Shown: piece after piece, positions 52,830 to 61,984 of the stretch | Layout of the letters: each line of letters opens with the position of its first letter | Numbering within the stretch: the stretch's first letter is position 1 | Assembly (NCBI RefSeq): GCF_029433295.1 | Contig: NZ_JAQTHV010000002.1 | Location: 476,924 to 540,923 of the forward strand | DNA: 64,000 nucleotides | DNA from: Bifidobacterium sp. ESL0784 | Lineage (GTDB): Bacteria; Actinomycetota; Actinomycetes; Actinomycetales; Bifidobacteriaceae | Direction: 5' to 3' | Translations under genes and position numbers: made by a program | The notes under the pieces: generated by a model | Database searches by the model: none | Told to the model about the DNA's origin: nothing | Seen by the model: the letters and a program-made list of their open reading frames with translations, nothing else

Positions 52830-53075
52830 TGAGATGCCTTTTGCACGCGGCTTTCGCGTCGCCGAATCTTCATCCGCCCACAACCACTCCAACTTATCTC
52901 AAAAAACGTTAGAATCCTGTCCGCTATTTGACCATTAAGTACTCGATTCCAAGCTTTCGGGCTTAGAGCTAAGTATCTAAGGGAAATCGCTTTCGTATCC
53001 ACAAGATCTGGCGACACATCCTTGTGCCCAAAAGGCGTAGAGACACAACTGAATTCCAAGACGGAAAGAATGATT

Positions 53076-54077
53076 ATGAAATACGGGATTATTGGCGCAG
53101 GATCTATGGGCTTCAGGTACGGGGTGCTGTTCCACAATTTGGTGGGCCGCGACGTCGACTACATCGATATCTGGGAACCGAATCTGAAAGCGATCAAGGA
53201 GCAGGGCGGCGTCTACGTTTCCCGCGATTACAAGAACCGTCACCTGGAAAAAGTCAATGTCTATACACCTGAAGAGTACGCAGCCAAGGGCGGCGACCCG
53301 GACATGTGGATCATCATGGTCAAGCAGATGGACCTGCAAAACTACCTCACCCGTTGCGCTGACGCCGGCCTCTTCAAGGACCACCAAAACGTCTTCAGCG
53401 CGATGAACGGCTGGGGCCACTTCGAGAAAATCCTCAAGTACTTCCCAGAGGACCGCGTCTATGGCGGCACCGCGATGCAGGGCAGCTCCTTCATCGCACC
53501 CGGCGAAGTCGATTTCCAGGGCGAATTGGGCAGCGGAAGCATGCACATCTGCTCGATGAGCGGCGAAGTGACGCCAGTGGAAAAGGAGCTGGCCGCCGAC
53601 TTCGAAAAGGCCCACTTCAATCCGACAATCTCAAACGACCTGCAAGGCACCTGCCTGGCGAAGATCATCTTCAACTCCGTGGTCAACTCACTGTGCACGA
53701 TGTATCAGATCCGCATGGGCCAGTTCATCTCCTATCCGGGCGCGATGGATATGACCACGCAACTGGTCAACGAGGCCTACGATGCGCTGGAACGCGGCGG
53801 AATCCAGCCGATCCAGACGCGCGCCGAAGCCATTCACGAGGTTGAGCATTCCAGCAAAGTCGTGATGCCGCTGCACTATCCGTCCATGTATCAGGACATG
53901 GTCGCCGGCCGCAAGACCGAAGTCGATTACATCAACGGCTACATCGCCAAAGTCGGGCGCGAGAATGACTGTCCGTGCCGCGTGCACGAGTTCGTAACCA
54001 ACGGCGTCCACGTCGCCGAGCTCGCCTTCCAGATTCACAAGAAGGAAGCCGCTGAAAAGGCTGCCGCTGGCAAGTAA
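53076..54077 (+). CDS. ketopantoate reductase-family protein (ApbA/PanE), copy 2
   Basis: 333 residues, nearly collinear with the gene at 51692 and identical over long stretches (KEQGGVYVSRD, EEYAAKGGDPD, SAMNGWGHFEKILKYFP, GRKTEVDYINGYIAKVGREN). GIIGAGSMGFRYG binds NADP, and LAKIIFNSVVNSLCTMYQ keeps the conserved Lys and Asn. Differences cluster in the loop around residues 140-165 (MQGSSFIAPGEVDFQGELGSGS), close to where substrate is expected, which may mean a changed substrate. Start 53076 matches the paralogue and has GGAAAGA upstream; the ATG 6 bases earlier is possible. Behind it lies only a weak hairpin (54101-54139). Confidence 0.85.
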   Translation: MKYGIIGAGSMGFRYGVLFHNLVGRDVDYIDIWEPNLKAIKEQGGVYVSRDYKNRHLEKVNVYTPEEYAAKGGDPDMWIIMVKQMDLQNYLTRCADAGLFKDHQNVFSAMNGWGHFEKILKYFPEDRVYGGTAMQGSSFIAPGEVDFQGELGSGSMHICSMSGEVTPVEKELAADFEKAHFNPTISNDLQGTCLAKIIFNSVVNSLCTMYQIRMGQFISYPGAMDMTTQLVNEAYDALERGGIQPIQTRAEAIHEVEHSSKVVMPLHYPSMYQDMVAGRKTEVDYINGYIAKVGRENDCPCRVHEFVTNGVHVAELAFQIHKKEAAEKAAAGK

Positions 54078-54174
54078 ATCAAGGGATCATTGTTTTCCTC
54101 GGTTTGCTTGATTTCAAAACTTTTACCGCCAAGCAAACCTAAGAAACCGAGATAACAACTCGTACATTTCAACA

Positions 54175-54212
54175 GAAAACCGCTACCAAGCACATACCCG
54201 GTAGCGGTTTTC
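54175..54212 (-). terminator. terminator of the MalY-type lyase gene
   Basis: GAAAACCGCTACC (54175-54187) pairs perfectly with 54200-54212. The GGTTTTC side provides the T-tract. It lies 43 bases past the stop at 54255 and probably serves both convergent genes. Confidence 0.85.
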
Positions 54213-54254
54213 TGATATCCAAACGAACAGATAATCGGTAGCCTTGCGCAGAAA

Positions 54255-55466
54255 TCAGTCCACGAAAACGTACTTCGACAGACGCTCCATCGCTTCCTGC
54301 ACGCGGGAAAGCGGCAACGCGACGTTCATGCGGATCGCACACGGGGCCTTGAACTGGCGGCCGTCCTGCACGGCGACGCCGACGTTCCACGCCCGTTTTA
54401 AAAGTTCGTCGAGCGTGACGTTATGGGCCTCACACCAAGCGCTGCAGTCGAGGAAGAGCATGTAGGTGCCCTCGGGGTGGCCGAAAGTGACCTCCGGGAA
54501 GTGCTCGGTGAAGTAATCGCAGGCGTAATCGACATTGCCGGTGAGCACCTGCCGCAGTTCGTCGACCCACTCGTGGCCTTCGGGCTTGTAGGCGCCGATG
54601 AGCGCGTGCATCGACAGCACGTTCATCGAGTTGTACTCAGGCTTCGCGCCCTTCGATGTGACGCGGTCGCGCAGGTACTTGTTGTAGATGATATGGTACG
54701 AGCCCACGAGTCCGGCCAGGTTAAAGGTCTTGCTCGGCGCGTACATCGCGGCGACGCGGTTGCGCGCGTCCTCGCTCACCGACTGGGTCGGGATATGCTT
54801 GTGGTCGCCCAAAATGATATCGGACCAAATTTCATCGGAAACGACCACGCAATCGTTGGCACGGTAGACCTCCATCGCCTTTTCGATCTCCCAGCGTTCC
54901 CAGACACGGCCGGAAGGGTTGTGCGGGCTGCAGAAGACGGCGACGTGGATGTTGTTTTCCTTGAGCTTCTTATCCATATCCTCGAAGTCCATGCGCCACA
55001 CGCCGTTTTCGTCGCGCTTGAGCGGCGAGTGCACGATATGGTAACCGTTGGATTCGAGAGCATTGGTGAAGCCGACGTAGGTCGGGCTATGCAGCAGCAC
55101 CGAATCACCAGGAGCCGCGAACGAAGTGACGGTGGAAACGACCCCGCCCAAAACGCCGTTTTCATACCCAATATCCTCCGGCTTCAAATCGGTGACACCG
55201 TTACGCGTCTTTTGCCAGTCAATAATCGAATTGTAATACTCGTCGGTAGGACTGAAATAGCCGAATGCCGGGTGCTTGGCACGCTCGATAATCGCATCCT
55301 GTACAGTCGGAACAGTAGCGAAATTCATGTCGGCCACCCACATCGGAATGACATCGAACCCGCCCTTCGGCGGTTCCGGAGTAAAGCCGGGCTCCGCACC
55401 CAGCCCGTCAACGGCGATGGCATCTTTGCCGTGCCGGTCTATAATCGACGTGAAATCGTACTTCAT
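54255..55466 (-). CDS. MalY/PatB-type PLP-dependent C-S lyase or aminotransferase
   Basis: 403-residue fold-type I PLP enzyme of the MalY/PatB group, which usually cleaves cystathionine or cysteine conjugates (cystathionine beta-lyase). Seen are the N-terminal VIPMWVADMNFATVPTV typical of the group, PHNPSGRVW, VVSDEIWSDIILGDHKHIP with the cofactor-binding Asp, MYAPSKTFNLAGL with the Schiff-base Lys, and the C-terminal IRMNVALPLSRVQEAMERL with the carboxylate-binding Arg. The start at 55466 has GAAGGAG 5 bases upstream. A role in methionine or cysteine metabolism is likely. Its link to the neighbouring reductases is not evident. Confidence 0.9.
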   Translation of the reverse strand: MKYDFTSIIDRHGKDAIAVDGLGAEPGFTPEPPKGGFDVIPMWVADMNFATVPTVQDAIIERAKHPAFGYFSPTDEYYNSIIDWQKTRNGVTDLKPEDIGYENGVLGGVVSTVTSFAAPGDSVLLHSPTYVGFTNALESNGYHIVHSPLKRDENGVWRMDFEDMDKKLKENNIHVAVFCSPHNPSGRVWERWEIEKAMEVYRANDCVVVSDEIWSDIILGDHKHIPTQSVSEDARNRVAAMYAPSKTFNLAGLVGSYHIIYNKYLRDRVTSKGAKPEYNSMNVLSMHALIGAYKPEGHEWVDELRQVLTGNVDYACDYFTEHFPEVTFGHPEGTYMLFLDCSAWCEAHNVTLDELLKRAWNVGVAVQDGRQFKAPCAIRMNVALPLSRVQEAMERLSKYVFVD

Positions 55467-55708
55467 TTCTACTCCTTCTGTACAACGTTCCATTGCGGTA
55501 CCGTGTTAGTTTGTCACGTGTTATACGTCATCGCGTTCGTATGATGCCACTTTACAACTGCCAATTGCCGTGAAATGCCGCGACCTTATGTTCGTGAGAC
55601 AATAATTGATCGCTCATGATGTTTTGGCAGCGTGAATAGCTTAATTGCAAAGCATGGAGTCGCCCGTCAACCTCAATCAACCCATTCCCACCAAACGGAT
55701 AAGCAAAA

Positions 55709-55885
55709 TGCGTCTTTCTCCGCAGTAAGTGAGGTTGTTGTGCTGGTAAAAGCGTATTCTGCAACTTTAAATGCAACTTTCCCAGCACCTATACCCCACT
55801 TACTGCGGGAAAGACGCACCTACAATTCCTAAATGTGCTTTTACCAGCACATCATGCCCAGTTACCGCCGGAAAAGACGCATCCA
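55709..55885. repeat. intergenic repeat cluster D with long inverted repeat
   Basis: Bases 55710-55746 and 55782-55817 form a long imperfect inverted repeat. The outer part GCGTCTTTC-CGCAGTAAGTG and the inner GTGCTGG match closely. A further pair of core copies lies at 55832-55850 (ATGTGCTTTTACCAGCACA) and 55868-55881. The rest of the 55467-56061 spacer shows no gene. Confidence 0.6.
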
Positions 55886-56061
55886 AAGCATCGCGGGCAT
55901 CCGACTTCCAAGCATGAACATAAAAAGCAACGCATGGCAGCGTCCGAGTTAAATGGGAAGCAAGCAGTTCCTGCTTTCCCGGTACTCCAGTTCTGAAAGC
56001 AGCGCGCGGCGGTATCCGATCAGGTAGGCAGTGTATGATTCTTACTTTCCGCTACTCGAAT

Positions 56062-56099
56062 CGACCGGGAAGTACACAATCCCGGGTTTCCCGGCGTCG
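56062..56099 (-). terminator. hairpin behind the AbiEi/DUF559-like gene
   Basis: CGACCGGGAA (56062-56071) pairs with TTCCCGGCGTCG (56088-56099) with one small bulge, about 75 bases past the stop at 56173 on the minus strand. No clear T-run follows. Confidence 0.45.
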
Positions 56100-56172
56100 A
56101 GAACACACGATGGTATGCGAGCCGAACGGAACCATTCAGAACATATGCCGCCATCCACATGAACATTGGCAA

Positions 56173-57156
56173 TCACGATTCAAGCAGCGTAAAGCCGCTA
56201 TCCGCAAGCGGTATACCCGCGGCCAGAAGCTTATGTACCAAAACCGTTTGCCCGAAAATCTCACGGTAGTTCGTACGAATCAAATCCGTGACACCCGCCC
56301 GGCGCAAGGCCGATTCGCGCAATCGTTCTTCGTACACAACCTGCTCCGTGCTCTGCATCCGCGTCATAGCGGGATTAACATACTTCTCATTACCATCGAA
56401 CTCAAGGACGACCATGCGTCCATCGGCAAATCGCCACGTAAAATCTGCCCGATATTCATTTTGAGGATTCGCAGGATCAACGAAAACCCGCTGCAATTGC
56501 GGAATCGCGAACCCGTGCTCAATGATCACGGCCCTGCAAAGCGATTCACCGCCGTTTTCGCTGGCAGCATTAGCGTAATGCATGAGCTTGAGCACCGGTC
56601 CGACATCGGCTCGCACCGTGTCACAAACTTCCAGTATGGAATCCTCACTGATTGAATATTTGCGAAAAGCCGCGTCAAACATTGGCAAAACTGCAGAAAA
56701 AGAATATCGCAGGGCACAATCGACCAACGTTCTTGCGACGCTGGTCACCTTTACCCCGTGTACAATCCACACCTCTAGACCAGCGACGAATATTCGCCGC
56801 AGATGCGAATCGCCCGAGGTATGAACCGATCCAGTAGTGGCAATCCAAACCAGTCCGTCACGATGCAGGTTCCACGGATGGTCAAGCCCCCAAGCCGACG
56901 CTGCACTCACACCGGCAAAAGTCCAATCGGGCTCGATACGCCCCAAGGCTCTAATCACATGCATCGATTGCTGCTCAGGATTAAGGGCGCGCCAATACTC
57001 ACCCCTCGCATACGTACGATGGTACGGACACACCAACTCGCCAGAAGCCCATCGCCGACGCATGGCATCGCGCTGGGCTCGGCCAGTCGGCACTGCGCAA
57101 CATTTTGCGGCCTCGGCTTGGGCAATCAAGCCAGCGACATCCCGATAAGTTCCCAT
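56173..57156 (-). CDS. AbiEi-antitoxin-like / DUF559-type protein
   Basis: 327 residues. The N-terminal 180 residues look like the winged-helix and AbiEi-type domain common in actinobacteria (MHVIRALGRIEPDWTFAGVSAASAWGLDHPW and VHGVKVTSVARTLVDCALR). The C-terminal part resembles DUF559, a very-short-patch-repair-like nuclease fold: NEYRADFTWRFADGRMVVLEFDGNEKY has the D-x(n)-E-x-D pattern, followed by ERLRESALRRAGVTDLIRTNY. No partner toxin gene is adjacent. The ATG at 57156 has no strong ribosome site. A GTG at 57336 would place the N-terminus inside repeat cluster E and is unlikely. The function of such proteins is not established. Confidence 0.72.
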   Translation of the reverse strand: MGTYRDVAGLIAQAEAAKCCAVPTGRAQRDAMRRRWASGELVCPYHRTYARGEYWRALNPEQQSMHVIRALGRIEPDWTFAGVSAASAWGLDHPWNLHRDGLVWIATTGSVHTSGDSHLRRIFVAGLEVWIVHGVKVTSVARTLVDCALRYSFSAVLPMFDAAFRKYSISEDSILEVCDTVRADVGPVLKLMHYANAASENGGESLCRAVIIEHGFAIPQLQRVFVDPANPQNEYRADFTWRFADGRMVVLEFDGNEKYVNPAMTRMQSTEQVVYEERLRESALRRAGVTDLIRTNYREIFGQTVLVHKLLAAGIPLADSGFTLLES

Positions 57157-57284
57157 ACAACCAGTCAAAACCGCTTTTCTCGGAAAGTCCAGCCGAAACG
57201 GGTTATGTGGTCGAATGCCCGGGGTCTCGGCGTGTTGTGGATAACTCAGGTTTGCCGGCGCTCCAGTACGAGGAGTAAGGCCAC

Positions 57285-57475
57285 TTTCCCGAACCGGCGA
57301 AAACGCGACTTTACCAGCACTACCGGCAGAATCCACTCACCAAACTTGCGAAAATGCAACTTTCCCCGCACTCCACACACATTTATACGGGAAAAGTTGT
57401 AAATAAAAACGCTAAATGGGTTGTTCCCCGCACTTATACCCCACTTAGTGCGGGAAAAGTCGCATTTACAACCGA
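57285..57475. repeat. intergenic repeat cluster E
   Basis: Four or more copies of the core are visible: GCGACTTTACCAGCACT at 57311-57327, TGCAACTTTCCCCGCACT at 57355-57372, TTGTTCCCCGCACTTATA, and in reverse AGTGCGGGAAAAGTCGCA near 57448-57465. The string ATACCCCACTTA(C/G)TGCGGGAAA is almost the same in cluster D. It sits directly upstream of the AbiEi/DUF559-like gene. Confidence 0.6.
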
Positions 57476-57563
57476 ATCAGCAAAGCCTGCGATGCGTCAG
57501 TTGCACAAGGTCGAAGCCACAACACTGAGAAACCCCGGCCTGTGAGAAAACGAGGTTCTCGTG

Positions 57564-58817
57564 CTATTCTTCCTCGGCGACCATATCCTCGACGGACTCG
57601 CCGTAGAAGTCGATGATACGGTCGACATAGGGACCGAGGATGGCGTTGGGCATGCTGAAGATCTCGTGGACGGCGGGCTCGACGCGTTCCAAAACCACGT
57701 CGCCGCTTTCGACGCGCACGCGCTCGACGAAACGGTTTTGGGCGGCGTTGTGCACCCAGGTATCGCGGCCGGCCTGGAAAAGCAGAATCGGCGTTTCGAC
57801 GCGGGAACAAGCCTCGCGCGAAAGAATCGCGTGCGACATCTTAAGCGCCTGGTTGACCCAGCCGAAAGTGGCCGCATTGGTTTGATAATGCGAATCTTTT
57901 TTACGGAGGCTGAAATACCATTGAACGCGCGCCTGCTCCGCTCCTTCGTAACCTTTGAGTTTCATGGCCGGTGAGAACTCGGTTTGCCCGGGAGCACGAT
58001 GGCGTGAAAGGCCGACGGCGCTGGCGAGCGCAGTAACGGGTCCGGCGATGGAATTGGGCAGGCCGGTAACCGGTTCGATCATCGGGGAGGAAAGCACAGC
58101 CCGGTTGAAAAGCATCGGAAAACTTTCAAGCGCAGCCGCCGCGATGCCGCCGCCCATCGAATGAGCGTAAAGATGCATCGGCTGATCGCCCGCATACTGC
58201 CGCCCGATAGTCTGCGAGAACTTGGCCAGATCCGCGACATACCGCCGCCAATCATCAATCCAGACCAGCGAAGGATTCGAAACGTCGCGCACCGAATAGC
58301 CGTGGCCGCGATGCTCGAGAATGCAGACGGAATAGCCAGCAAGCAGGAAATACCACGTCATTTCGGCATGCTTCGCGGCAAATTCCGTGAATCCGAACGA
58401 AAAGACGATGGCCCCGCGGAACTTGGCGCTGGCGCCGTCGATATTGAGGGCGTCGAACTTATGTGCATCGAAACATACGTAATGCAGATTGCCTGGCGTC
58501 GGCGGTTCTCCCAGCGTTGAAAAACCAAACAGCTTGCTGTGCATGATCCGCTGCTCGTCCTCGTCGTCCGGCCCGGTGTCGATACCGGCCCCGCTGATAC
58601 CGATCCCCGCGTCGCCCATGCCGACGTGAGTGACGCCGCTGCCATCGTTTTGAGTATCAGAGCCGTTGGCCGCCTCGGTAGTCACCTTTTCACTCGAATT
58701 GTCCGGCACTCCGGCAGGCGACATCCAGCCTTCCTCACGACACTTCGCAAGCGCCGGCAGCACGGTATCGCGCATCGCCTCGGCGTAATGGTTCTCGTCA
58801 ATCAACGGCATATGCAT
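57564..58817 (-). CDS. alpha/beta hydrolase (S33 / monoacylglycerol lipase-like)
   Basis: 417 residues. The catalytic Ser is in the elbow YAHSMGGGIAAAAL, the Asp in LLFQAGRDTWV and the His in EPAVHEIFSMP, so the triad is complete. IVFSFGFTEFAAKHAEMTWYFLLAGYSVCILEHRGHGYS is typical of lysophospholipase/monoacylglycerol lipase-type hydrolases. A region of about 55 residues near 38-92 (Asp/Gly/Ser-rich) is an unusual low-complexity insert. There is no signal peptide, so it is probably cytosolic. The start could be 58817 or the next ATG at 58811; neither has a clear ribosome site. The substrate is probably a lipid ester. Confidence 0.85.
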   Translation of the reverse strand: MHMPLIDENHYAEAMRDTVLPALAKCREEGWMSPAGVPDNSSEKVTTEAANGSDTQNDGSGVTHVGMGDAGIGISGAGIDTGPDDEDEQRIMHSKLFGFSTLGEPPTPGNLHYVCFDAHKFDALNIDGASAKFRGAIVFSFGFTEFAAKHAEMTWYFLLAGYSVCILEHRGHGYSVRDVSNPSLVWIDDWRRYVADLAKFSQTIGRQYAGDQPMHLYAHSMGGGIAAAALESFPMLFNRAVLSSPMIEPVTGLPNSIAGPVTALASAVGLSRHRAPGQTEFSPAMKLKGYEGAEQARVQWYFSLRKKDSHYQTNAATFGWVNQALKMSHAILSREACSRVETPILLFQAGRDTWVHNAAQNRFVERVRVESGDVVLERVEPAVHEIFSMPNAILGPYVDRIIDFYGESVEDMVAEEE

Positions 58818-58884
58818 ACCGCCAGTCTATCCGCACCCGCTGGCACGTTTCGCTGTGATACCAATTTCATATTGCCAATGAAAA

Positions 58885-61362
58885 TTACCTTGCTATTCCC
58901 AGCGCATCATAGAGGAAGTCGCGCTGGAGGGTGAGCAGGTTTTCGGCAACTTTCGGGTCATTGGTCATGTGCGTAATACCCGTGAGCGGCAGGTAGGTGT
59001 GGGGGCGGCCGGCTTCCATCAGTGCCTGCGAGAGACGCAGGGAGTTGGCAATCGTTACGTTGTCATCGGCGAAACCGTGGATCAGCATCAGCGGACGCGT
59101 GAGTTTCGGGGCGTCGGCGACGATGGAGTTACGTTCGTAGACCGCCGGATCGAGGCCCAGGTAGCGCTCGGTGTAATGCGTATCGTAAAGCGTCCATTCC
59201 GTTGGAGGAGCACCGGCGCAGGCGGCATGGATAACGTCAGGAGCGTCGAGCACCGCGAGCGCAGAAAGGAATCCGCCGTACGACCATCCGATCATCGCGA
59301 CGTGATCGAGGTCGGCATCCGGAGCAACCCGCGGCAGCGCATGCACCACTTCCACCTGGTCAGCCAACGTCACGTCTTTCATATTCTCGAAAATCTCACG
59401 GTCCCATTTCGGCCCGCGACCGGTGGTGCCACGACCGTCGGTAGTGACCACGATAAAGCCCTGATCCGCCCACCATTGCGATTCCGTATAACCGGCCTGC
59501 GAGAAGGTGACCTGCTGGAAACCGGGGCCACCGTAAGGCTTCAGCAGCACCGGCAGTTTGGCCGCTCCGGCGAATTTGCTGGAAGCGCTCGGTCGGGTGA
59601 TCGCGGCAAATAAACGGTGCTCGCCGAGCCGCACGAACTCGGTATTCGGCGTAAAGCCAGGAGTCTCTGCATGACTGGAAACAGGCGCTTCCGTTACATA
59701 TCCGGAGTCGTTTGTCAGTACATTGTCACTACGTTCATGGCTTGATTTGCCAACAAGCGCATGCACCATTATCGCGCTGGAATGCGCCATATCATGGCCG
59801 GATACCACGATACCGTTACCTGCGCGGCTGGCCGTCCACACTCCCGGATGCGCGGTGACCGGCGTGATATTCCCGTCAAAACCGATGGTGACCACATCAT
59901 AGCTACGAGCGTCGTGGAGCGCTTCGTCTCCCTGCCAAGCGGCAGGAACTTTCGGCATCAACACATCATTTTCATTAGGCGTGCGCTGCACCACCGCAAG
60001 CACATTTTCATCGCTGACGTCCAGCACGGTGCGCACTTGCCAGCCGACCGGCGTGAATGGTTTCCCGTCGACAGTGAGCCGGTTCGTATCCGTTTCCATA
60101 TCATTGAAAGCGCAGATCAAACGGCCATCGGGCGTGAAGGCTGGGGTTCCCAGAACAATATCGATCCACTGTTCGTTGGCATGCTCCTCAAGAACGCGGG
60201 TCCGCCCGTCCGCAGCGACTTCCAGCACCAAATCGCGCGTCTGCCGACGATTCTGCACCAGCACCAGCGGCTCGTGGCCGGCCTTCCAGCTTACGGCCGC
60301 CACGTATTCATAGGCCTCGCGGTCCCATGAGACGTTCTGCACATCGCTGCCTGCATAGTCGCCGCCACGCGCATCGTCGAACTCAAGGTGCGCCAGCATC
60401 AACCGCACGACGGCGTTCTTGGTGAGCGCCCGCGCGTAACGCCGACCGGTCGCCGGCCTGTCGGGGTGGGCCGGATCGCTGATATACCACATCGGCTCGG
60501 GCGAACTGTCATACATTTCGAACAGCAATCCGTGCGAATCCGGAGCCCACCAGAAACCATCGTAACGGTCCATTTCTTCACCGGCCACGAATTCGGCCAG
60601 ACCGATTTTCAAGGTTCCGCTCGGATCATTCCCGACGCTCCACACCGTGCTGAACCTGTCACCGGAAACGTTGGTATCGTTGACATTCCCGGCCCCGTAA
60701 GCCCCTTGTGCCTCAGCCGCGCAAGTGTGCGGACGCGCATGATCATGAGACCGACAAGCTGCATCATCGAATCCGCTATCGTCCCAATCCGCGATATCCA
60801 CCATTACCAGCCGGGTGCCCGTCGTATAAACGATGTGCCTTCCGTCCGGTGAAATCCGAGGATTCAGCACCGGCAACCACTTGCCGCCATCATCCCCTTG
60901 ACCGCCAATCGCAATCTGCCGCGTGCGAGCACCATCACCGTCCCCGTCAATCTCGCTGACGAAGAGCTGACCGTTGACCGTGAAGGCCACGCGCCGCCCG
61001 GCGCTATCCCCACAATACGAAACAATGCCCTGTCCGCCTTCGCGCGCACGTTCGCGTCGCGCTTGCTCTTCGGCCGGCACATCCTCGTCGTCGGCGTCGG
61101 CCAGCAGTTCGCGCGGGTCCGCCAGCAGCACCTCGTGATGCGAGCCATCCGAATCGATAACACTCATCCAAAGCGACGTAACCAAATCCTCCGGCCCGTC
61201 CGAACGCAGGAACAAGGCTCTCGACCCGTCACCAATCACTTTCGCCATCCGCGGCGCTCCGCCCGTGAACCGCAGCGTTCGAGCCTTGCGCCTTGGGAAC
61301 TCGGCAATCGCCTTGGCCTGCAAACCCAAATCGTCGTTATTTTTACTTTTGTCTAAAGTCAT
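58885..61362 (-). CDS. S9-family peptidase (dipeptidyl/acylaminoacyl peptidase-like)
   Basis: 825 residues. The N-terminal 550 residues have the blade pattern of a beta-propeller (for example ISPDGRHIVYTTGTRLVMVDIADW). The C-terminal 250 residues are the alpha/beta hydrolase part, with nucleophile Ser in IGWSYGGFLSAL, Asp in LIHGFADDNV and His in LTGITHM. RGTTGRGPKWDREIF precedes the nucleophile, as in dipeptidyl peptidase IV relatives. No signal peptide, so cytosolic breakdown of short peptides is likely. There is no ribosome binding site before ATG 61362. A TATACT box ends about 6 bases before the ATG, suggesting a leaderless mRNA. Confidence 0.92.
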   Translation of the reverse strand: MTLDKSKNNDDLGLQAKAIAEFPRRKARTLRFTGGAPRMAKVIGDGSRALFLRSDGPEDLVTSLWMSVIDSDGSHHEVLLADPRELLADADDEDVPAEEQARRERAREGGQGIVSYCGDSAGRRVAFTVNGQLFVSEIDGDGDGARTRQIAIGGQGDDGGKWLPVLNPRISPDGRHIVYTTGTRLVMVDIADWDDSGFDDAACRSHDHARPHTCAAEAQGAYGAGNVNDTNVSGDRFSTVWSVGNDPSGTLKIGLAEFVAGEEMDRYDGFWWAPDSHGLLFEMYDSSPEPMWYISDPAHPDRPATGRRYARALTKNAVVRLMLAHLEFDDARGGDYAGSDVQNVSWDREAYEYVAAVSWKAGHEPLVLVQNRRQTRDLVLEVAADGRTRVLEEHANEQWIDIVLGTPAFTPDGRLICAFNDMETDTNRLTVDGKPFTPVGWQVRTVLDVSDENVLAVVQRTPNENDVLMPKVPAAWQGDEALHDARSYDVVTIGFDGNITPVTAHPGVWTASRAGNGIVVSGHDMAHSSAIMVHALVGKSSHERSDNVLTNDSGYVTEAPVSSHAETPGFTPNTEFVRLGEHRLFAAITRPSASSKFAGAAKLPVLLKPYGGPGFQQVTFSQAGYTESQWWADQGFIVVTTDGRGTTGRGPKWDREIFENMKDVTLADQVEVVHALPRVAPDADLDHVAMIGWSYGGFLSALAVLDAPDVIHAACAGAPPTEWTLYDTHYTERYLGLDPAVYERNSIVADAPKLTRPLMLIHGFADDNVTIANSLRLSQALMEAGRPHTYLPLTGITHMTNDPKVAENLLTLQRDFLYDALGIAR

Positions 61363-61549
61363 ATTCTAAGTATAAAGAACGAGCCTCACGCCAACACATG
61401 ATTGCCAAAATAACCGTTTGGAATCCGTACAGTATCTTTTGGCAACCGTGGGTTCATGTGAGCGTTAAATAATAATGCGACAGTTTGGCGCGGAATGTCG
61501 TACCATGTAAATAAAGAGTTGCGGCAAGAGAAGCCAAGAAAAAGGAAAA

Positions 61550-61965
61550 CAGTGAAGTTTTGCAACAAATGCAGGCATTGACTCGACCCAGCTCACTCTT
61601 TCGCCCGCCTCCGAATATGTGACCGACGCCCGCAACGTCAAGCCCGGTTCGCCGTTCCCGGAATTCCGAGGTTCCGACAATGACTACCTCTGCCAAAACG
61701 GCACTAAGGGGCTGGCTTGCAAGAACAGCTACCAGACCACTCCCGAGTGGAACGTTGGCCGGCGCATATCGTCTACGTCTTCAAAGGCGGGGACACTTCA
61801 AGCTGGTATAAGCCCGATGCCACACCGCCTATTCAGGGATTCATGTCCGACAGCACGCAGACCGGCAGGAAGCCGGCTCCGACTGACAGAGCATACATCT
61901 ATCCGGTCGGCTGGTACATGACTCTTGTGCCATACGAGGACACCGTGTATTACTTCCAAGGCTGA
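61550..61965 (+). pseudogene. frameshifted remnant of a secreted-type protein gene
   Basis: One frame reads STQLTLSPASEYVTDARN to KNSYQTTPEWN, then breaks at about 61750. A second frame continues HIVYVFKGGDTSSWYKPDA to PYEDTVYYFQG and a stop at 61963-61965. Both halves look like real protein (aromatic-rich, no stops, similar composition), and neither has a start with a ribosome site. A single indel would rejoin them. I do not recognise the family; the YVFKGG and WY patterns suggest an extracellular beta protein. Confidence 0.5.
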
Positions 61966-61984
61966 CGGGAACGAAAGAACTACC

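Noticed and set aside
57157..57336. GTG-started extension of the AbiEi/DUF559-like protein
   Set aside because: It would translate through intergenic repeat cluster E, whose units also occur in non-coding spacers.
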